From the NCBI GenBank assembly GCA_007996965.1, contig BIMP01000001.1:62001-126000 (forward strand): 64,000 bases of DNA, read 5' to 3'. This DNA comes from a cyanobiont of Ornithocercus magnificus (lineage in GTDB: Bacteria > Cyanobacteriota > Cyanobacteriia > PCC-6307 > Cyanobiaceae). A program made the translations under genes and the position numbers. The notes below the pieces were generated by a model. It made no database searches and was not told where the DNA came from. It worked only from the letters and a program-made list of their open reading frames with translations. This document shows positions 38,497 through 53,056 of this stretch, piece after piece (the stretch's first letter is position 1; each line of letters starts with the position of its first letter).

Positions 38497-39699
38497 CTAG
38501 GTCTTGGAAAGACGTTGAGATGGATCCCCTTGTAATCGATTTCGTAAGCGCCGAAGTAGACCAGGGATAGTTCTTTGCCATGGACTATCCTTCAGGACAA
38601 CTAATAATTGCTCCTCCGATACAGTCACGTCCAAGACATCAGCATTAACGCCAGGCAGCCAGTGCCCTGCTTGTCCGAGCAAACGATAGCGTGCTCTTGC
38701 ATAATCCTCTAGACCCCAAGCCTCAATCAAGTTATGCAGCCATAATAAGAGAGGTAAATTTATGCAGCCTGGTGTATCTTGCCAAGATGGCAGTCCCCAG
38801 TTCCAAGTCTTTAACCAGGGCTCGCCTAGGGCAGTCAAGGCTGCTCTCTGAAGCCTAGCTTGGATTGGAGGGAGTATAGATCTTGCCTCTGATAGTCGCG
38901 CTACGGCCTCTATATGCAGGTTAAGATCTTCAGGCTTAGCAGCGCCGACGCTGATCGTGTGGACTCTCTGGTCTTGAAGGCAGAACAAGTCATTGAATAC
39001 TATGGGATGCAAAGGACTGCAGAGCTCAACTAGTTGTTCTGAAGGAGAGTGCAAGTGACCTCCCTTATCTGTTGGGCTGATAATGAAGACACCAAGATCA
39101 CGACTGTGAGCAGCCGCCAGAGCTGGTTCATTTTCTTGGCGAATGAAGTACCAGTGGAGATTCACATAATCGAAGGCATTACTGTCGATTGCTGCCACAA
39201 TGAGATCAGTAGGGCCGTGAGTTGAAAAACCTATAGAGCCAATGCGGCCTTTCTTCTGCCAACGGCGTGCAACATCTAGGCAGCCGCCGGGCTTTAGAGT
39301 CTGGTCGAGGTGATCGGGTCGGTTGATGCCATGAATGGCTAGTAGGTCTATGCGTGAGGTCCCAATACGCTCTATGCTAGTTTCAAGCTCCGCCTCAAAT
39401 ATATCTGCATTTTCCTGTGGAGGTATCTTAGTCTGTAGTATATGGTCAACGCCTGTTAGTAGAGAAGTGATGGCCTGACCAATTTGCCACTCAGAGCTAC
39501 CATAGTGTCGAGCGGTCTCAATATGATTGAGACCAAGCTGTATAGCATGCTCTAGTGTATGCCTCACTCGCTCCTGAGAAGCAGTAGTGATGTACTCCGG
39601 TTCAAGGTCAGTCCAGCTCTGCTGAAAGCGCATGCCTCCAAGAGAGAGCAAAGATATTTCCAGTCCAGTACGGCCAAACCTCCGTCGTGGCAGTGTCAT
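38497..39699 (-). CDS. aldo/keto reductase (COG1453-like)
   Basis: A 400-residue oxidoreductase with a TIM-barrel AKR domain: RRFGRTGLEISLLSLGG, the Tyr in RHYGSSEWQIG, Lys in QTKIPPQ and the His-containing LLAIHGINRPD. A C-terminal ~110-residue helical extension follows, as in the COG1453 group of predicted oxidoreductases. The substrate is unknown. It is the last gene of the Ycf35/ferredoxin cluster, just after a 4Fe-4S ferredoxin that could be its electron partner; this is inference. Confidence 0.87.
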   Translation of the reverse strand: MTLPRRRFGRTGLEISLLSLGGMRFQQSWTDLEPEYITTASQERVRHTLEHAIQLGLNHIETARHYGSSEWQIGQAITSLLTGVDHILQTKIPPQENADIFEAELETSIERIGTSRIDLLAIHGINRPDHLDQTLKPGGCLDVARRWQKKGRIGSIGFSTHGPTDLIVAAIDSNAFDYVNLHWYFIRQENEPALAAAHSRDLGVFIISPTDKGGHLHSPSEQLVELCSPLHPIVFNDLFCLQDQRVHTISVGAAKPEDLNLHIEAVARLSEARSILPPIQARLQRAALTALGEPWLKTWNWGLPSWQDTPGCINLPLLLWLHNLIEAWGLEDYARARYRLLGQAGHWLPGVNADVLDVTVSEEQLLVVLKDSPWQRTIPGLLRRLRNRLQGDPSQRLSKT

Positions 39700-39704
39700 T
39701 AAAC

Positions 39705-40103
39705 TTATGGATTATCACTTCGCTTAAGACGAGCTGGTGCAGGTATACCCAGTGACTGTAACTCCTGACTACATAGTATTTTATTTAATGAAGTCAACTC
39801 CTCGAATTCTACCCAGTAGATACAGTCAACAGGACAAGTATCGATTGCTTCTTGAATACGGTCTACTGTATCCCCATCTTGCCTAAAGGCACGTGAGCGC
39901 CCGAGCTCTGGCTCGATAATAAAGGTATTGCATGCTACATGGGCGCAGTAACGGCAGCCAATACAAGTAGCCTCATCAACCCAGATAGCCTTCTGGCGCA
40001 GAACACCGCCTAAGCAGGGCTCACGACCGCTAACAACAAAACAGTCGTCATCGGGCTGAAATGCTGCAGAGACATCCCCATAGCTGGAGTGAGCCGCAGT
40101 CAT
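39705..40103 (-). CDS. 4Fe-4S ferredoxin
   Basis: A single-cluster ferredoxin: CIGCRYCAHVACNTF supplies three ligands and CPVDC the fourth. There is an extra Cys in the first motif (HVACNTF). N- and C-terminal extensions flank the domain. I chose the ATG at 40103, one base after the upstream stop; an ATG at 40127 would add eight residues and overlap ycf35. It is probably co-transcribed with ycf35 and the aldo/keto reductase. Confidence 0.88.
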   Translation of the reverse strand: MTAAHSSYGDVSAAFQPDDDCFVVSGREPCLGGVLRQKAIWVDEATCIGCRYCAHVACNTFIIEPELGRSRAFRQDGDTVDRIQEAIDTCPVDCIYWVEFEELTSLNKILCSQELQSLGIPAPARLKRSDNP

Positions 40104-40104
40104 C

Positions 40105-40497
40105 TCAGGCATCCCAACGGGTGACAACTAGTTCGATGGAGCCGTCTTCAGTCTTAGCCTGGTTGGCGAGTGTAAAGCCTTCCTGCTTTGTCGCTGCAAG
40201 GACTGCGTGCATAGCGTAGTGCTGAGTGAGACGAGCAAGAAATCGTTCAATTGGAACTGGTTGACGCCAAAGGTCTAGGTCAGTCACAAGCTCGTAAGCG
40301 CTAACAGAGGCATTCCAGCGGAAGCCAATGTCACCGCTGCTGTCAGGGGATACTGTCAAGTCAGCCATGACAGTCTGGCCTTGGTAGCCGCGTATTGGCT
40401 GAGCTTTTTCGCCTGGCTGGAATCCAAGATCCCTAAGGGCCTCTAAAAGTGGCTTGCGATGGCGCAGCTCAGTCCTGATAGTGCTGAAATGAGACAT
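40105..40497 (-). CDS. ycf35: Ycf35/DUF1257 family protein
   Basis: A 130-residue protein conserved in cyanobacteria and red-algal plastids. The start MSHFSTIRTELRHRKPLLEAL and the end GFTLANQAKTEDGSIELVVTRW are family hallmarks. Function is not established. It follows the DUF2997 gene after 11 bases and precedes the 4Fe-4S ferredoxin by one base, a tight arrangement that suggests joint action. Confidence 0.9.
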   Translation of the reverse strand: MSHFSTIRTELRHRKPLLEALRDLGFQPGEKAQPIRGYQGQTVMADLTVSPDSSGDIGFRWNASVSAYELVTDLDLWRQPVPIERFLARLTQHYAMHAVLAATKQEGFTLANQAKTEDGSIELVVTRWDA

Positions 40498-40508
40498 GTT
40501 TCTAGTTT

Positions 40509-40712
40509 TCAGTGCAACTCGTTAGTAAGAACCTCAGTTTGTCCGGCTTGCGAACGAAAGGCGTCAGAGGTGGATGTGCACTGCTCAACGGTGCCGAGGT
40601 AAGCCTCGAGACGGCCTGTGAAGGTATGGCAGCTGTGTCCAGACACACCCTCGACTCGTTCCTCGACTCGACCATCAGGTCGAATCCGGAAACACAGTGT
40701 CCTCTGTGGCAT
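40509..40712 (-). CDS. DUF2997 family protein
   Basis: A 67-residue protein of the DUF2997 family, a regular neighbour of Ycf35. MPQRTLCFRIRPDGRVEERVEGVSGHSC is the family core, followed by an amphipathic helix. An ATG at 40712 gives the normal start; a longer frame to 40754 adds an unrelated N-terminus. Function unknown. Confidence 0.8.
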   Translation of the reverse strand: MPQRTLCFRIRPDGRVEERVEGVSGHSCHTFTGRLEAYLGTVEQCTSTSDAFRSQAGQTEVLTNELH

Positions 40713-40770
40713 GCCCGGAGCAAATACGGAGCTATGATTATAGGTTCTATCCACGTTGAGTGCGTTGCGA

Positions 40771-41625
40771 TCACGGAAAATTGTTACGAACTTTGGAGAC
40801 AGTGCCTCTCCAGTCAGAAAATCCCCGGTCTGCAGAGAGCTGCAGACATTTCAGCAGATCTGGATCCCCTAATTGCTCCAGAGTAGAGTATGCTTCATCG
40901 CGTACGGTTGACTCTCTATCATGGAGAAAGGCAATTACCACAGCATTCACTAACTCCTCCTGACGTGATGTCACGAGCAAATTATGCAATTGTCCAAGTG
41001 CCCAAATACAGTTGCTGCGAACAGTTGGCTCAGCATCTAAACGAAGCGCCAGTAGCAGCTGGCTGGCTGCTAGATCTGCTTTGACTGCTGAGGTCATGCC
41101 AGCTTCTACAAGCGATGCAGTGGCCCAAAGACGTACAGAAGCAACATCTGTTTGCAGTGCATGGATTAGCGGATGGATTACTGGGGCGTCAGAGTAGTTA
41201 CCTAGGCTCCAGGCTGTAGCCTTGCGGACAAAGGCGTTACTATCGACTCGTAGTAATCGAATCAATGGCTTGACAGCTTTAGTAGACGGGTTACGACCAA
41301 GCGCATAAACAGCTGACATTCGAATAATAGGACATGGAGCCTCCAAAAGTGGCAGTAGCAAAGGCACTGCGCGTGAATCTCTGTGCTCACAAAAGACGCG
41401 GAGACCTTGAAGGCGCTGCTGCTGGTCTTGCTGCAGCCAGCTCAAGGCAGCATCGCATTCACGAATCGCCTCAAGCTTGCTTTCTCGAGTGTCATTAGGG
41501 CAAATGTCGTCGAGAGGGTCTCCCTGCTGCTCTGCTTCAAGTTCACGGGCAAGCATGTCTGGGTCGACGGCTAGATTGACTAACCCCTTTTCTTCTTCTT
41601 TAGGTGTGCCTAACATCTCCTGCAT
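40771..41625 (-). CDS. HEAT-repeat protein
   Basis: A 284-residue alpha-solenoid protein with about five HEAT/PBS-lyase-like repeats from residue 80 (RAVPLLLPLLEAPCPIIRMSA, KPLIRLLRVDSNAFVRKA, HPLIHALQTDVASVRLWA). The N-terminal 50 residues are acidic. Relatives act as adaptors or chromophore lyases, but the specific role here is not recognised. The gene lies between a small membrane protein gene and DUF2997, 58 bases upstream of the latter. Confidence 0.83.
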   Translation of the reverse strand: MQEMLGTPKEEEKGLVNLAVDPDMLARELEAEQQGDPLDDICPNDTRESKLEAIRECDAALSWLQQDQQQRLQGLRVFCEHRDSRAVPLLLPLLEAPCPIIRMSAVYALGRNPSTKAVKPLIRLLRVDSNAFVRKATAWSLGNYSDAPVIHPLIHALQTDVASVRLWATASLVEAGMTSAVKADLAASQLLLALRLDAEPTVRSNCIWALGQLHNLLVTSRQEELVNAVVIAFLHDRESTVRDEAYSTLEQLGDPDLLKCLQLSADRGFSDWRGTVSKVRNNFP

Positions 41626-41654
41626 GTGTTGATTGTAGAAGCAGCTACCTAGGC

Positions 41655-41780
41655 CTAAGTCTGGGGTGCAGGTGCTAGCATGTCACCTGGCAGCCAAGTA
41701 CGGGCACTCACAGCAATAAGTGCGAGGCAGAAGAGCAGCACAATCAAGGCTGGCAAAACGGTAGTGCGGAAGAAATTCAC
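41655..41780 (-). CDS. small single-span membrane protein, 41 residues
   Basis: A short frame begins at GTG 41780. The product MNFFRTTVLPALIVLLFCLA is one membrane helix (about residues 8-27), then SARTWLPGDM and a Pro-rich tail. Composition and the position 29 bases before the HEAT gene on the same strand support a real gene. No family recognised; it is not one of the photosystem peptides I know. Confidence 0.6.
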   Translation of the reverse strand: MNFFRTTVLPALIVLLFCLALIAVSARTWLPGDMLAPAPQT

Positions 41781-42117
41781 TAGAGGCTCAAGACACTTTG
41801 GAGATACACTGCATTATTATCTTTTATCTGATTCGCACTGTTGCAAGAAGCCTTAAAGTTTTTCTAGTTAAGGAAGCCACTGTTAGTAGCCAGGGCCTAT
41901 TGCGCCACTATGTTAAGGATTATCACTCTAACTAGCCTAATTACTATGCTAACAATATTGTTTCCTAGACTATACCTTAGCAGACATAAGAAACGCTACT
42001 ATCAATTAGAGTCCATTCTCCTGATTCCAGCATTGCAATACTTAGGCCGCAAGGGCTATACAACATTGGCAGATATGGGATCCTTTATCGTAACTAAAGT
42101 GAAGCTTCGTTCAGATT
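41781..42117. other. intergenic region upstream of rlmN stop
   Basis: About 337 bases between the small membrane protein and rlmN, both on the minus strand. A 72-codon frame on the plus strand (41910-42128) overlaps the rlmN end and shows no family features; I do not call it. No hairpin terminator for rlmN was obvious. Confidence 0.45.
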
Positions 42118-43194
42118 TTAGGTGCTAAGCGGCTTATCTAACTGCTGGTGTCGTAGCTGGCCGCAGGCAGCATTTTGATCTAGACCACGACTGGCCCGCA
42201 AGGTCACAGTGATACCACGGCGCTCGAGAAGAGCACGAAAAATAGAGATTCGTTGAGGCGAGGGGCGGCGGAATATCTCCTCACCAATTGGGTTATAAGG
42301 TATAAGATTTACATGGCTCTGGAAATCGCCAACACGGTCAGCAAGCTCTTCAGCATGGTGAGACAGGTCATTAATTCTATCAAGGAGTACATACTCAAAA
42401 CTGACTCGACGACCAGTTACTGATAAGTAGTGGCGGCAGTCCTCAAGAAGATCATCATAGTGATAGAGCCGAGCAGCAGGGATTAATTGCTCTCGCAAAG
42501 CCTGGTTAGGGGCATGAAGACTAACTGCAAGCGTGAACTGGGCACGGCCAAGCCGGCTGAGAGCCATCTCAGCAAGTTGTGGTAGGGCATTTGGAATACC
42601 AACAGTACTAACAGTGATCCGCCGCTGGCTAATTCCTAGGTCCTCATTTAGGCAGCGAATGGCTGCCAGAACAGCTTTGCTGTTTAGCAGTGGCTCACCC
42701 ATACCCATGAAGACAACGTGAGTAGGGCGACGCCTCATAACCTCACGTACTGAGAGTACTTGGCTGACTATCTCATGTGCTTCGAGAGAACGCTGCAAGC
42801 CACCTTTGCCAGTAGCACAAAAACGACAGCCCATTGGACAGCCAACCTGGCTGGAGACACAAACCGTAAGTCGCTGATTTGTCGGAATACCTACAGTCTC
42901 AATAATATCTTCATCAATAGTTGCAAGCAGTAGTTTTGCTGTACCGTCCTGAGCAGTAGTGCAGTGTAGTTTACTCAGTCGCCCGACGTTTACACCTTGT
43001 ATGCTTATTGCCTCTCGCCAGTACTTAGGCAAAACAGTTATCGCGCTGACGCTATGCACACTCTTATCGTAAAGCCATTGATAGATTTGGCGACCTCGGA
43101 AGGCTGGTTGTCCCTGAGTCTGAGCCCACTCCTGCAATTCAGGCTGGCTGAGACCAAGCAAGACTAGCTTTCCTACCATGGGTGGGAGAGACAT
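42118..43194 (-). CDS. rlmN: 23S rRNA/tRNA adenine-C2 methyltransferase RlmN
   Basis: A radical SAM enzyme methylating A2503 of 23S rRNA and A37 of some tRNAs. The cluster motif CX3CX2C is in [12 protein letters not shown] near residue 120; GMGEPLLN and the C-terminal catalytic Cys region ([13 protein letters not shown]) are present. Length 358. It starts directly after the hli stop (TGA then ATG), so hli and rlmN are one transcript. Confidence 0.95.
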   Translation of the reverse strand: MSLPPMVGKLVLLGLSQPELQEWAQTQGQPAFRGRQIYQWLYDKSVHSVSAITVLPKYWREAISIQGVNVGRLSKLHCTTAQDGTAKLLLATIDEDIIETVGIPTNQRLTVCVSSQVGCPMGCRFCATGKGGLQRSLEAHEIVSQVLSVREVMRRRPTHVVFMGMGEPLLNSKAVLAAIRCLNEDLGISQRRITVSTVGIPNALPQLAEMALSRLGRAQFTLAVSLHAPNQALREQLIPAARLYHYDDLLEDCRHYLSVTGRRVSFEYVLLDRINDLSHHAEELADRVGDFQSHVNLIPYNPIGEEIFRRPSPQRISIFRALLERRGITVTLRASRGLDQNAACGQLRHQQLDKPLST

Positions 43195-43347
43195 TCACCA
43201 GATAAGTAAACCGTGTCCTAAATAGAGTTCCACTGCGATTAGCATGACAAAACCAAGCATTCCTAGTCTTCCGTTCAGTCGCTCAGTGTGTATGTGGAAT
43301 CCGTAACGGGGACGTTGGCGCCGAGGGATAAGTGTGGGTTCAAGCAT
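43195..43347 (-). CDS. hli: high-light-inducible protein (HLIP/SCP)
   Basis: A 50-residue one-helix chlorophyll-binding protein. The sequence RPRYGFHIHTERLNGRLGMLGF carries the conserved ExxNGR chlorophyll motif in a single membrane helix that continues into AVELYLGHGLLIW. Such proteins protect photosystems under excess light. The common Ala after NGRL is Gly here. The ATG is at 43347; its stop abuts the rlmN start. Confidence 0.92.
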   Translation of the reverse strand: MLEPTLIPRRQRPRYGFHIHTERLNGRLGMLGFVMLIAVELYLGHGLLIW

Positions 43348-43392
43348 AAATGCTTTGTGTATGTGGTGCTGTAAATGTATCGAGGCTAGAGG

Positions 43393-47493
<4,101 letters not shown>

Positions 47494-47526
47494 TCAGGTG
47501 GGGTTTTAAGAAAGGGTTACTGGTGC

Positions 47527-49431
47527 TTAGGCAATAGCCACTGCATCGATGATTGTGTGGTTCATTACTACTCGGCCGACAGTGGTAAGAATGTAGCGGC
47601 TGATGAGTGCGCCATCCTCATCAAAACGGTCACGCCGGTAAGTCCATTGCTCAAAACGTGTGCCATCACTGAGTCTTTTTCCACTAATGGGCTCATCACG
47701 CTCATCATCATCTTCGACTTCCCCGTTAAAACGTACCCAGACCCAGTCATGCAAGCTGATGCGACAGTTTTCAAAAGCATGAATAACGTCTTCAAGTCCA
47801 GAGAAAGTACGGCTACGATCTCCGAAATTAACTAGAGGACGGTCAGGCTGAAGCGCTGTAAGGTAATAAGCTCCAAGCACCATGTCCTGAGATGGAGTGA
47901 TAATAGGCTCACCAGTAGCTGGTGAGAGAACATTGTTGCTAGCTAACATCAGCATGCGTGCTTCTGTCTGAGCCTCAATTGCTAGCGGCACATGCACAGC
48001 CATCTGATCACCATCAAAATCAGCATTAAAGGCTGGACAAACGAGTGGATGTAACTGAATTGCCCGACCATCGACTAGTTTTGGTTCAAAAGCCTGAATA
48101 CCCAGTCGGTGGAGTGTAGGTGCTCGATTTAGTAGTATTGGATGACCATCAATCACCTCCTGCAATACTTGCATCACCTCATCATCAGCGCGCTGAATTA
48201 GCTTCTTTGCGGCTTTAATGTTATTGACAATGTTTTGACGGATTAGGCGATGGATAACAAATGGCTGAAATAACTCGATTGCCATCTCCTTAGGAAGGCC
48301 ACACTGATGCATCTTGAGTTTGGGACCAACCACAATCACTGAGCGGCCAGAATAGTCAACACGCTTGCCAAGTAGATTTTGGCGGAAGCGTCCTTGCTTA
48401 CCCTCAATAATATCGCTGAGAGACTTTAATGGTCTATTATTTGCTCCTACCACAGTACGACCACGACGCCCATTGTCGATTAATGCGTCAACAGCCTCCT
48501 GTAGCATCCGCTTCTCGTTGCGGACGATAATTTCCGGAGCAAGTATCTCCTGGAGCCGAGCTAGGCGATTGTTACGATTAATTACTCGTCGGTAAAGGTC
48601 ATTGAGATCAGAAGTTGCGAATCGTCCACCATCTAGCTGCACCATTGGGCGTAGATCAGGTGGGATCACTGGGATTACATCCAGTACCATCCACTCTGGA
48701 CGGGCGTTAGTAGCTATGAAATTGTCAATTACTCTCAAACGCTTGATCAGCTTAGCCCGTTTCTGGCCTCTGCTGCTAGCAATCTCTTCACGTAGCTGTT
48801 CAGCAACCTGCCCAAGGTCAATGTCTTCTAATAGCTGCTTGAGGGCCTCTGCACCGATACCTACTATCGGCTCGTTTTCAATTTCTGAATCTTCGGCGTA
48901 AATTTCGTCTTCGATTTCTAACCATTCATCTTCAGTAAGAAGTTGCTTGTACTTTAGATCTTTATGGTCTCCAGGATCAAGTACAGCATAGCAGTTAAAG
49001 TAGACAATTTGCTCAACATCTCGAAGTGGCATATCGAGTAAGATTGCCACATAACTAGGGATACCCTTAAGATACCATACATGAGATACCGGTGCTGCAA
49101 GCTTGATGAATCCCATGCGGTGACGACGTACTCGGCTCTCAGTGACCTCAACACCACAGCGCTCGCAGACAATGCCGCGATGTCGGACACGTTTGTATTT
49201 GCCGCAATGACATTCCCAATCTTTTGAAGGGCCGAAGATCTTCTCACAGAACAAACCATCCATTTCTGGTTTGAGTGTGCGATAGTTGATCGTCTCCGGC
49301 TTAGTAACTTCACCCACGACCTGACCATTAGGCAGTGTGCGCTGGCCCCACTCCATGACCCGCTCGGGAGAAGCGAGCGTAATTCTGACATAGTCGAAGT
49401 GATTCTCGGTTCTGAGATTGCTGTTGGTCAT
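47527..49431 (-). CDS. rpoC1: RNA polymerase subunit gamma (N-terminal half of beta')
   Basis: The 634-residue N-terminal part of beta'. The zinc motif [22 protein letters not shown] is near residues 71-93, and the catalytic magnesium site NADFDGDQM near residue 470. [15 protein letters not shown] is also conserved. The split from RpoC2 is the cyanobacterial arrangement; a 51-base gap separates them. Confidence 0.98.
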   Translation of the reverse strand: MTNSNLRTENHFDYVRITLASPERVMEWGQRTLPNGQVVGEVTKPETINYRTLKPEMDGLFCEKIFGPSKDWECHCGKYKRVRHRGIVCERCGVEVTESRVRRHRMGFIKLAAPVSHVWYLKGIPSYVAILLDMPLRDVEQIVYFNCYAVLDPGDHKDLKYKQLLTEDEWLEIEDEIYAEDSEIENEPIVGIGAEALKQLLEDIDLGQVAEQLREEIASSRGQKRAKLIKRLRVIDNFIATNARPEWMVLDVIPVIPPDLRPMVQLDGGRFATSDLNDLYRRVINRNNRLARLQEILAPEIIVRNEKRMLQEAVDALIDNGRRGRTVVGANNRPLKSLSDIIEGKQGRFRQNLLGKRVDYSGRSVIVVGPKLKMHQCGLPKEMAIELFQPFVIHRLIRQNIVNNIKAAKKLIQRADDEVMQVLQEVIDGHPILLNRAPTLHRLGIQAFEPKLVDGRAIQLHPLVCPAFNADFDGDQMAVHVPLAIEAQTEARMLMLASNNVLSPATGEPIITPSQDMVLGAYYLTALQPDRPLVNFGDRSRTFSGLEDVIHAFENCRISLHDWVWVRFNGEVEDDDERDEPISGKRLSDGTRFEQWTYRRDRFDEDGALISRYILTTVGRVVMNHTIIDAVAIA

Positions 49432-49499
49432 GGGCGAGATCGTAGACAGTTTTCAGTTAAAGGCCAAAGATTTATGATATAGTCCTAATTCTACTAAGC

Positions 49500-52400
49500 T
49501 CAATCTTCATCGTAATCTGCGACGCCTAAGGATTCATAGGTTGGACGGTTGGGAGTGCTACGCCGAGGATTAACATCTTGCATTAAGTCTACTTCTCGAC
49601 CTTCATCTGTATAGACTGCTATATCAAGACCGAGAGACTGCAGTTCTCGCATTAGCACCTTGAATGATTCAGGAGTTCCAGGACGCGGAATCGGCTTACC
49701 TTTGACTATGGCGTTAAGCGCCTCGTTGCGACCTTGCATATCGTCGGATTTGACGGTGAGGAGCTCTTGCAAGGTGTATGACGCCCCGTATGCCTCGAGT
49801 GCCCACACCTCCATTTCCCCAAGTCTTTGGCCACCTTGCTGTGCTTTGCCTCCTAGAGGTTGCTGAGTAACGAGGGAGTAGGGGCCGGTTGAGCGAGCGT
49901 GGATCTTGTCATCCACTAAATGGACAAGCTTCAAGAAGTGGGCATAGCCTACAGCAACAGGCTGGTCAAAGGGATCGCCAGTACGTCCGTCGCGTAGTAA
50001 CAACTTGCCAGGGCTATCTGGATTATAGACCCAGCTACGGCCTTGCCGGCGGGCAGCTTCCTTGAGGAAGGCCTCAACTGTTTGCTGTGACTTCTCAGCA
50101 CCATACATCTCGTCGAAGGGAACAACCTTCACGCGGCAATCAAGATTTGCGGCAGCCCATCCCAGCAGCAGCTCGAAAACTTGACCAACATTCATTCGAC
50201 TCGGAACTCCGAGAGGGTTCAGCACAATGTCGACTGGTGTACCGTCTGGCAGGTAAGGCATGTCTTGCCTAGGAAGGATCCGGCTGATGATTCCTTTGTT
50301 GCCGTGGCGGCCAGCCATCTTGTCACCAACCTGAATCTTGCGACGTTGCGCTACGTATACCCGGACGACCATGTTTGCACCGGGAGGCAGTTCATCGCCT
50401 TGTTCACGGGTATAAATACGGACATCGACGACACGCCCTCGTTCAGTACTAGGTACACGGAGGGAGTTATCCCGAACATCGCGTGCCTTTTCTCCAAAGA
50501 TAGCCCGCAATAGTTTTTCTTCAGGGGGCTGGTCGGACTCCCCTTTGGGAGTCACCTTGCCGACAAGAATGTTGCCGCTCTCGACAAAAGCTCCAATGCG
50601 GATAATGCCCATTTCATCGAGGTTGGCTAGGCTTTCCTCAGCTACGTTGGGAATCTCTCGGGTAATTTCTTCAGGACCAAGTTTAGTTTGGCGGGACTCG
50701 ATTTCATATTTCTCTATGTGCACCGAGGTGTAGAGGTCATCTGTGACAAGTCGCTCACTTACCAAAATTGCATCTTCGTAGTTGTATCCCTCCCAGGGCA
50801 TATATGCAATGAGAACATTTTGTCCTAAGGCAATCTCGCCTCCTTCACAAGCAGAGCCATCGGCCAGGACCTGACCTACAACTACCCTATCACCAAAACG
50901 GACGATCGGACGCTGATTAAGGCAAGTGTCTTGATTAGAACGCTGATACTTTTGTAGATAATGGGTGTGATCTACACCATCATCATCACGCAATACAATA
51001 GCAGTTGCGTCGACAAAAGTGATGGTGCCGTTAACACGGGCAATAGGAACCATTCCAGAGTCCCGTGCTACTTGGGTTTCGAGGCCTGTACCTACAAGTG
51101 GTCTCTCTGGCCGCAGTAGAGGCACTGCTTGGCGCTGCATATTCGAGCCCATCAATGCTCGATTAGCATCATCATGCTCAAGAAAGGGTATTAGTGAGGT
51201 AGCGACGGAGATTACCTGTACGGGTGAGAGCTGTACGTAATCCACTTGCTCCGGTGGTACCTTCTCGAAGTCCTGTCGGTAGCGGACAGGAATCAGATCA
51301 GCTAAGATTTTACCCTCATCATCAGTAGCAACATCTCCTGGAGCAACCCGGCACTCATCCTCAAGGTCAGCAGAGAGATAAATGGGATCACCACCTTTTA
51401 GAACACGACCGCTCTCAACTTTCCAAAAGGGAGTCTCTATGAATCCATATTCATTAACCCGAGCATGAGTTGCGAGAGAGTTGATTAGGCCTGCGTTTGG
51501 ACCTTCTGGCGTCTCGATTGGACAAAGCCTGCCGTAGTGTGAAGGGTGAATATCACGGACTGCAAAGCCAGCTCGTTCCCGGGTAAGACCACCAGGGCCA
51601 AGAGCGGAGATACGCCGCTTGTGAGTAAGTTCAGCTAGAGGGTTTGTCTGGTCCATGAACTGGCTTAGCTGACTAGAGCCAAAGAATTCCTTTATGGCGG
51701 CGACAAGGGGTTTAGGGTTAACTAGTTGAGCGGGAGTCAGCGAGTCAGTTTCTCCAACGGTCATACGTTCCTTGATAATCCGTTCAAGGCGGTTTAGTCC
51801 GACCCGAACCTGGTTTTGTAGCAGTTCGCCAACAGAGCGGACTCGCCGGTTACCAAGATGATCAATGTCGTCAAGGCTAACACCACCGACATCAAGCTCT
51901 AGATTGATCAGATAGTCAATAGTAGACAACACATCCTCGTGAGTTAGCGTGCGTATGCTGTCTGGGATAGTAAGGCGAAGCTTTTTATTAATCTTGTAGC
52001 GACCAACCCGCCCAAGATCATAACGCTTGGGATCAAAGAAGCGAGTCTGTAATAGCTGTTGACCCCCGCTTACAGAAGGAGGTTCACCAGGCCGCAGTTT
52101 CTTATAAAGCTCGAGCAGGGCCTGATCCTCAGAACTGATCCCCTCATCATTTGCAGATTCAATAGATTTGCGGTAATACTCAGGATGTCGGAGTTTATCA
52201 ACCACATCGTTGTCTGAGAGACCCATAGCTCGCATCAGCACATGGGCATTGATTTTGCGGGTCTTGTCTACTCGGACGTGGAGAAGGTCATTTTTATCTG
52301 TTTCAAATTTTAGCCAAGCTCCACGGTTTGGAATAACACTAGCATTGTAGATACGACGACCGTTTTTATCTTGCTCATCTTTGAAATAGACGCCTGGGCT

Positions 52401-52793
52401 ACGAACAATCTGGTTGACTATAACACGCTCTGCGCCATTAATTATGAAGGTGCCACGCTCAGTCATTAGCGGCAGCTCGCCAATAAACACCTCCTGTTCT
52501 TTGATCTCGCCAGTTTCCTTATTGACCAACCGGCAAGTAACATACATCTGCGAGGCAAAGGTTGCATCGCGACGCTTGGCCTCTTCAACATCATGGCGTG
52601 GGCGCTTTAGTCGGTACTCACTGCCAATGAAGTGGAGCTCGAGCTTGCCAGTATAGTCGGTGATTGGGGAGAAACTTTCTAGTTCCTCGATCAGCCCTTT
52701 TTCTAAAAACCATTTGAAACTGGCCCTTTGTACCTCTACCAGATCAGGCAGGTAGGTAGCGGTCTTGGCAACCTGAATCGCGCTGCTGCTCAT
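49500..52793 (-). CDS. rpoB: RNA polymerase subunit beta
   Basis: The 1097-residue catalytic beta subunit. Rifampicin-pocket residues appear in [21 protein letters not shown], the switch region [20 protein letters not shown], and the C-terminal [12 protein letters not shown] and [17 protein letters not shown]. It heads the rpoB-rpoC1-rpoC2 operon. A 263-base gap to tatD upstream should hold its promoter. Confidence 0.98.
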   Translation of the reverse strand: MSSSAIQVAKTATYLPDLVEVQRASFKWFLEKGLIEELESFSPITDYTGKLELHFIGSEYRLKRPRHDVEEAKRRDATFASQMYVTCRLVNKETGEIKEQEVFIGELPLMTERGTFIINGAERVIVNQIVRSPGVYFKDEQDKNGRRIYNASVIPNRGAWLKFETDKNDLLHVRVDKTRKINAHVLMRAMGLSDNDVVDKLRHPEYYRKSIESANDEGISSEDQALLELYKKLRPGEPPSVSGGQQLLQTRFFDPKRYDLGRVGRYKINKKLRLTIPDSIRTLTHEDVLSTIDYLINLELDVGGVSLDDIDHLGNRRVRSVGELLQNQVRVGLNRLERIIKERMTVGETDSLTPAQLVNPKPLVAAIKEFFGSSQLSQFMDQTNPLAELTHKRRISALGPGGLTRERAGFAVRDIHPSHYGRLCPIETPEGPNAGLINSLATHARVNEYGFIETPFWKVESGRVLKGGDPIYLSADLEDECRVAPGDVATDDEGKILADLIPVRYRQDFEKVPPEQVDYVQLSPVQVISVATSLIPFLEHDDANRALMGSNMQRQAVPLLRPERPLVGTGLETQVARDSGMVPIARVNGTITFVDATAIVLRDDDGVDHTHYLQKYQRSNQDTCLNQRPIVRFGDRVVVGQVLADGSACEGGEIALGQNVLIAYMPWEGYNYEDAILVSERLVTDDLYTSVHIEKYEIESRQTKLGPEEITREIPNVAEESLANLDEMGIIRIGAFVESGNILVGKVTPKGESDQPPEEKLLRAIFGEKARDVRDNSLRVPSTERGRVVDVRIYTREQGDELPPGANMVVRVYVAQRRKIQVGDKMAGRHGNKGIISRILPRQDMPYLPDGTPVDIVLNPLGVPSRMNVGQVFELLLGWAAANLDCRVKVVPFDEMYGAEKSQQTVEAFLKEAARRQGRSWVYNPDSPGKLLLRDGRTGDPFDQPVAVGYAHFLKLVHLVDDKIHARSTGPYSLVTQQPLGGKAQQGGQRLGEMEVWALEAYGASYTLQELLTVKSDDMQGRNEALNAIVKGKPIPRPGTPESFKVLMRELQSLGLDIAVYTDEGREVDLMQDVNPRRSTPNRPTYESLGVADYDED

Positions 52794-53056
52794 GCGAAAA
52801 CCTGCGGATGATGAGATGATGTTGATAGAGACCTACGCCAGCCCACATCGACTGTCTTTAACTGACCTTTAAACACTGCATGTCTCGACTGCTGTTTTCC
52901 CTGAGCAAACAGGTGGTTGCAGCAGCGTGAGGCAATCAGTCTTTGGTCAATATGGCTGATGTTGACAGGACAACGGTGGGATAGATACATTCAGGAGAGA
53001 CCGATAACTAGCCTACCCAGGCCAATGCAAGACTCTACATGTTGATATACCAAGAT
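52794..53056 (-). other. tatD-rpoB intergenic region
   Basis: 263 bases upstream of rpoB on the same strand as tatD. I see no gene or strong hairpin; it probably carries the rpo promoter. The open frame 52790-52990 (-) shows no family features. Confidence 0.4.

Noticed and set aside
41910-42128. 72-codon plus-strand frame next to rlmN
   Set aside because: Overlaps the rlmN 3' end on the other strand and matches nothing I know; it could be chance in AT-rich DNA.
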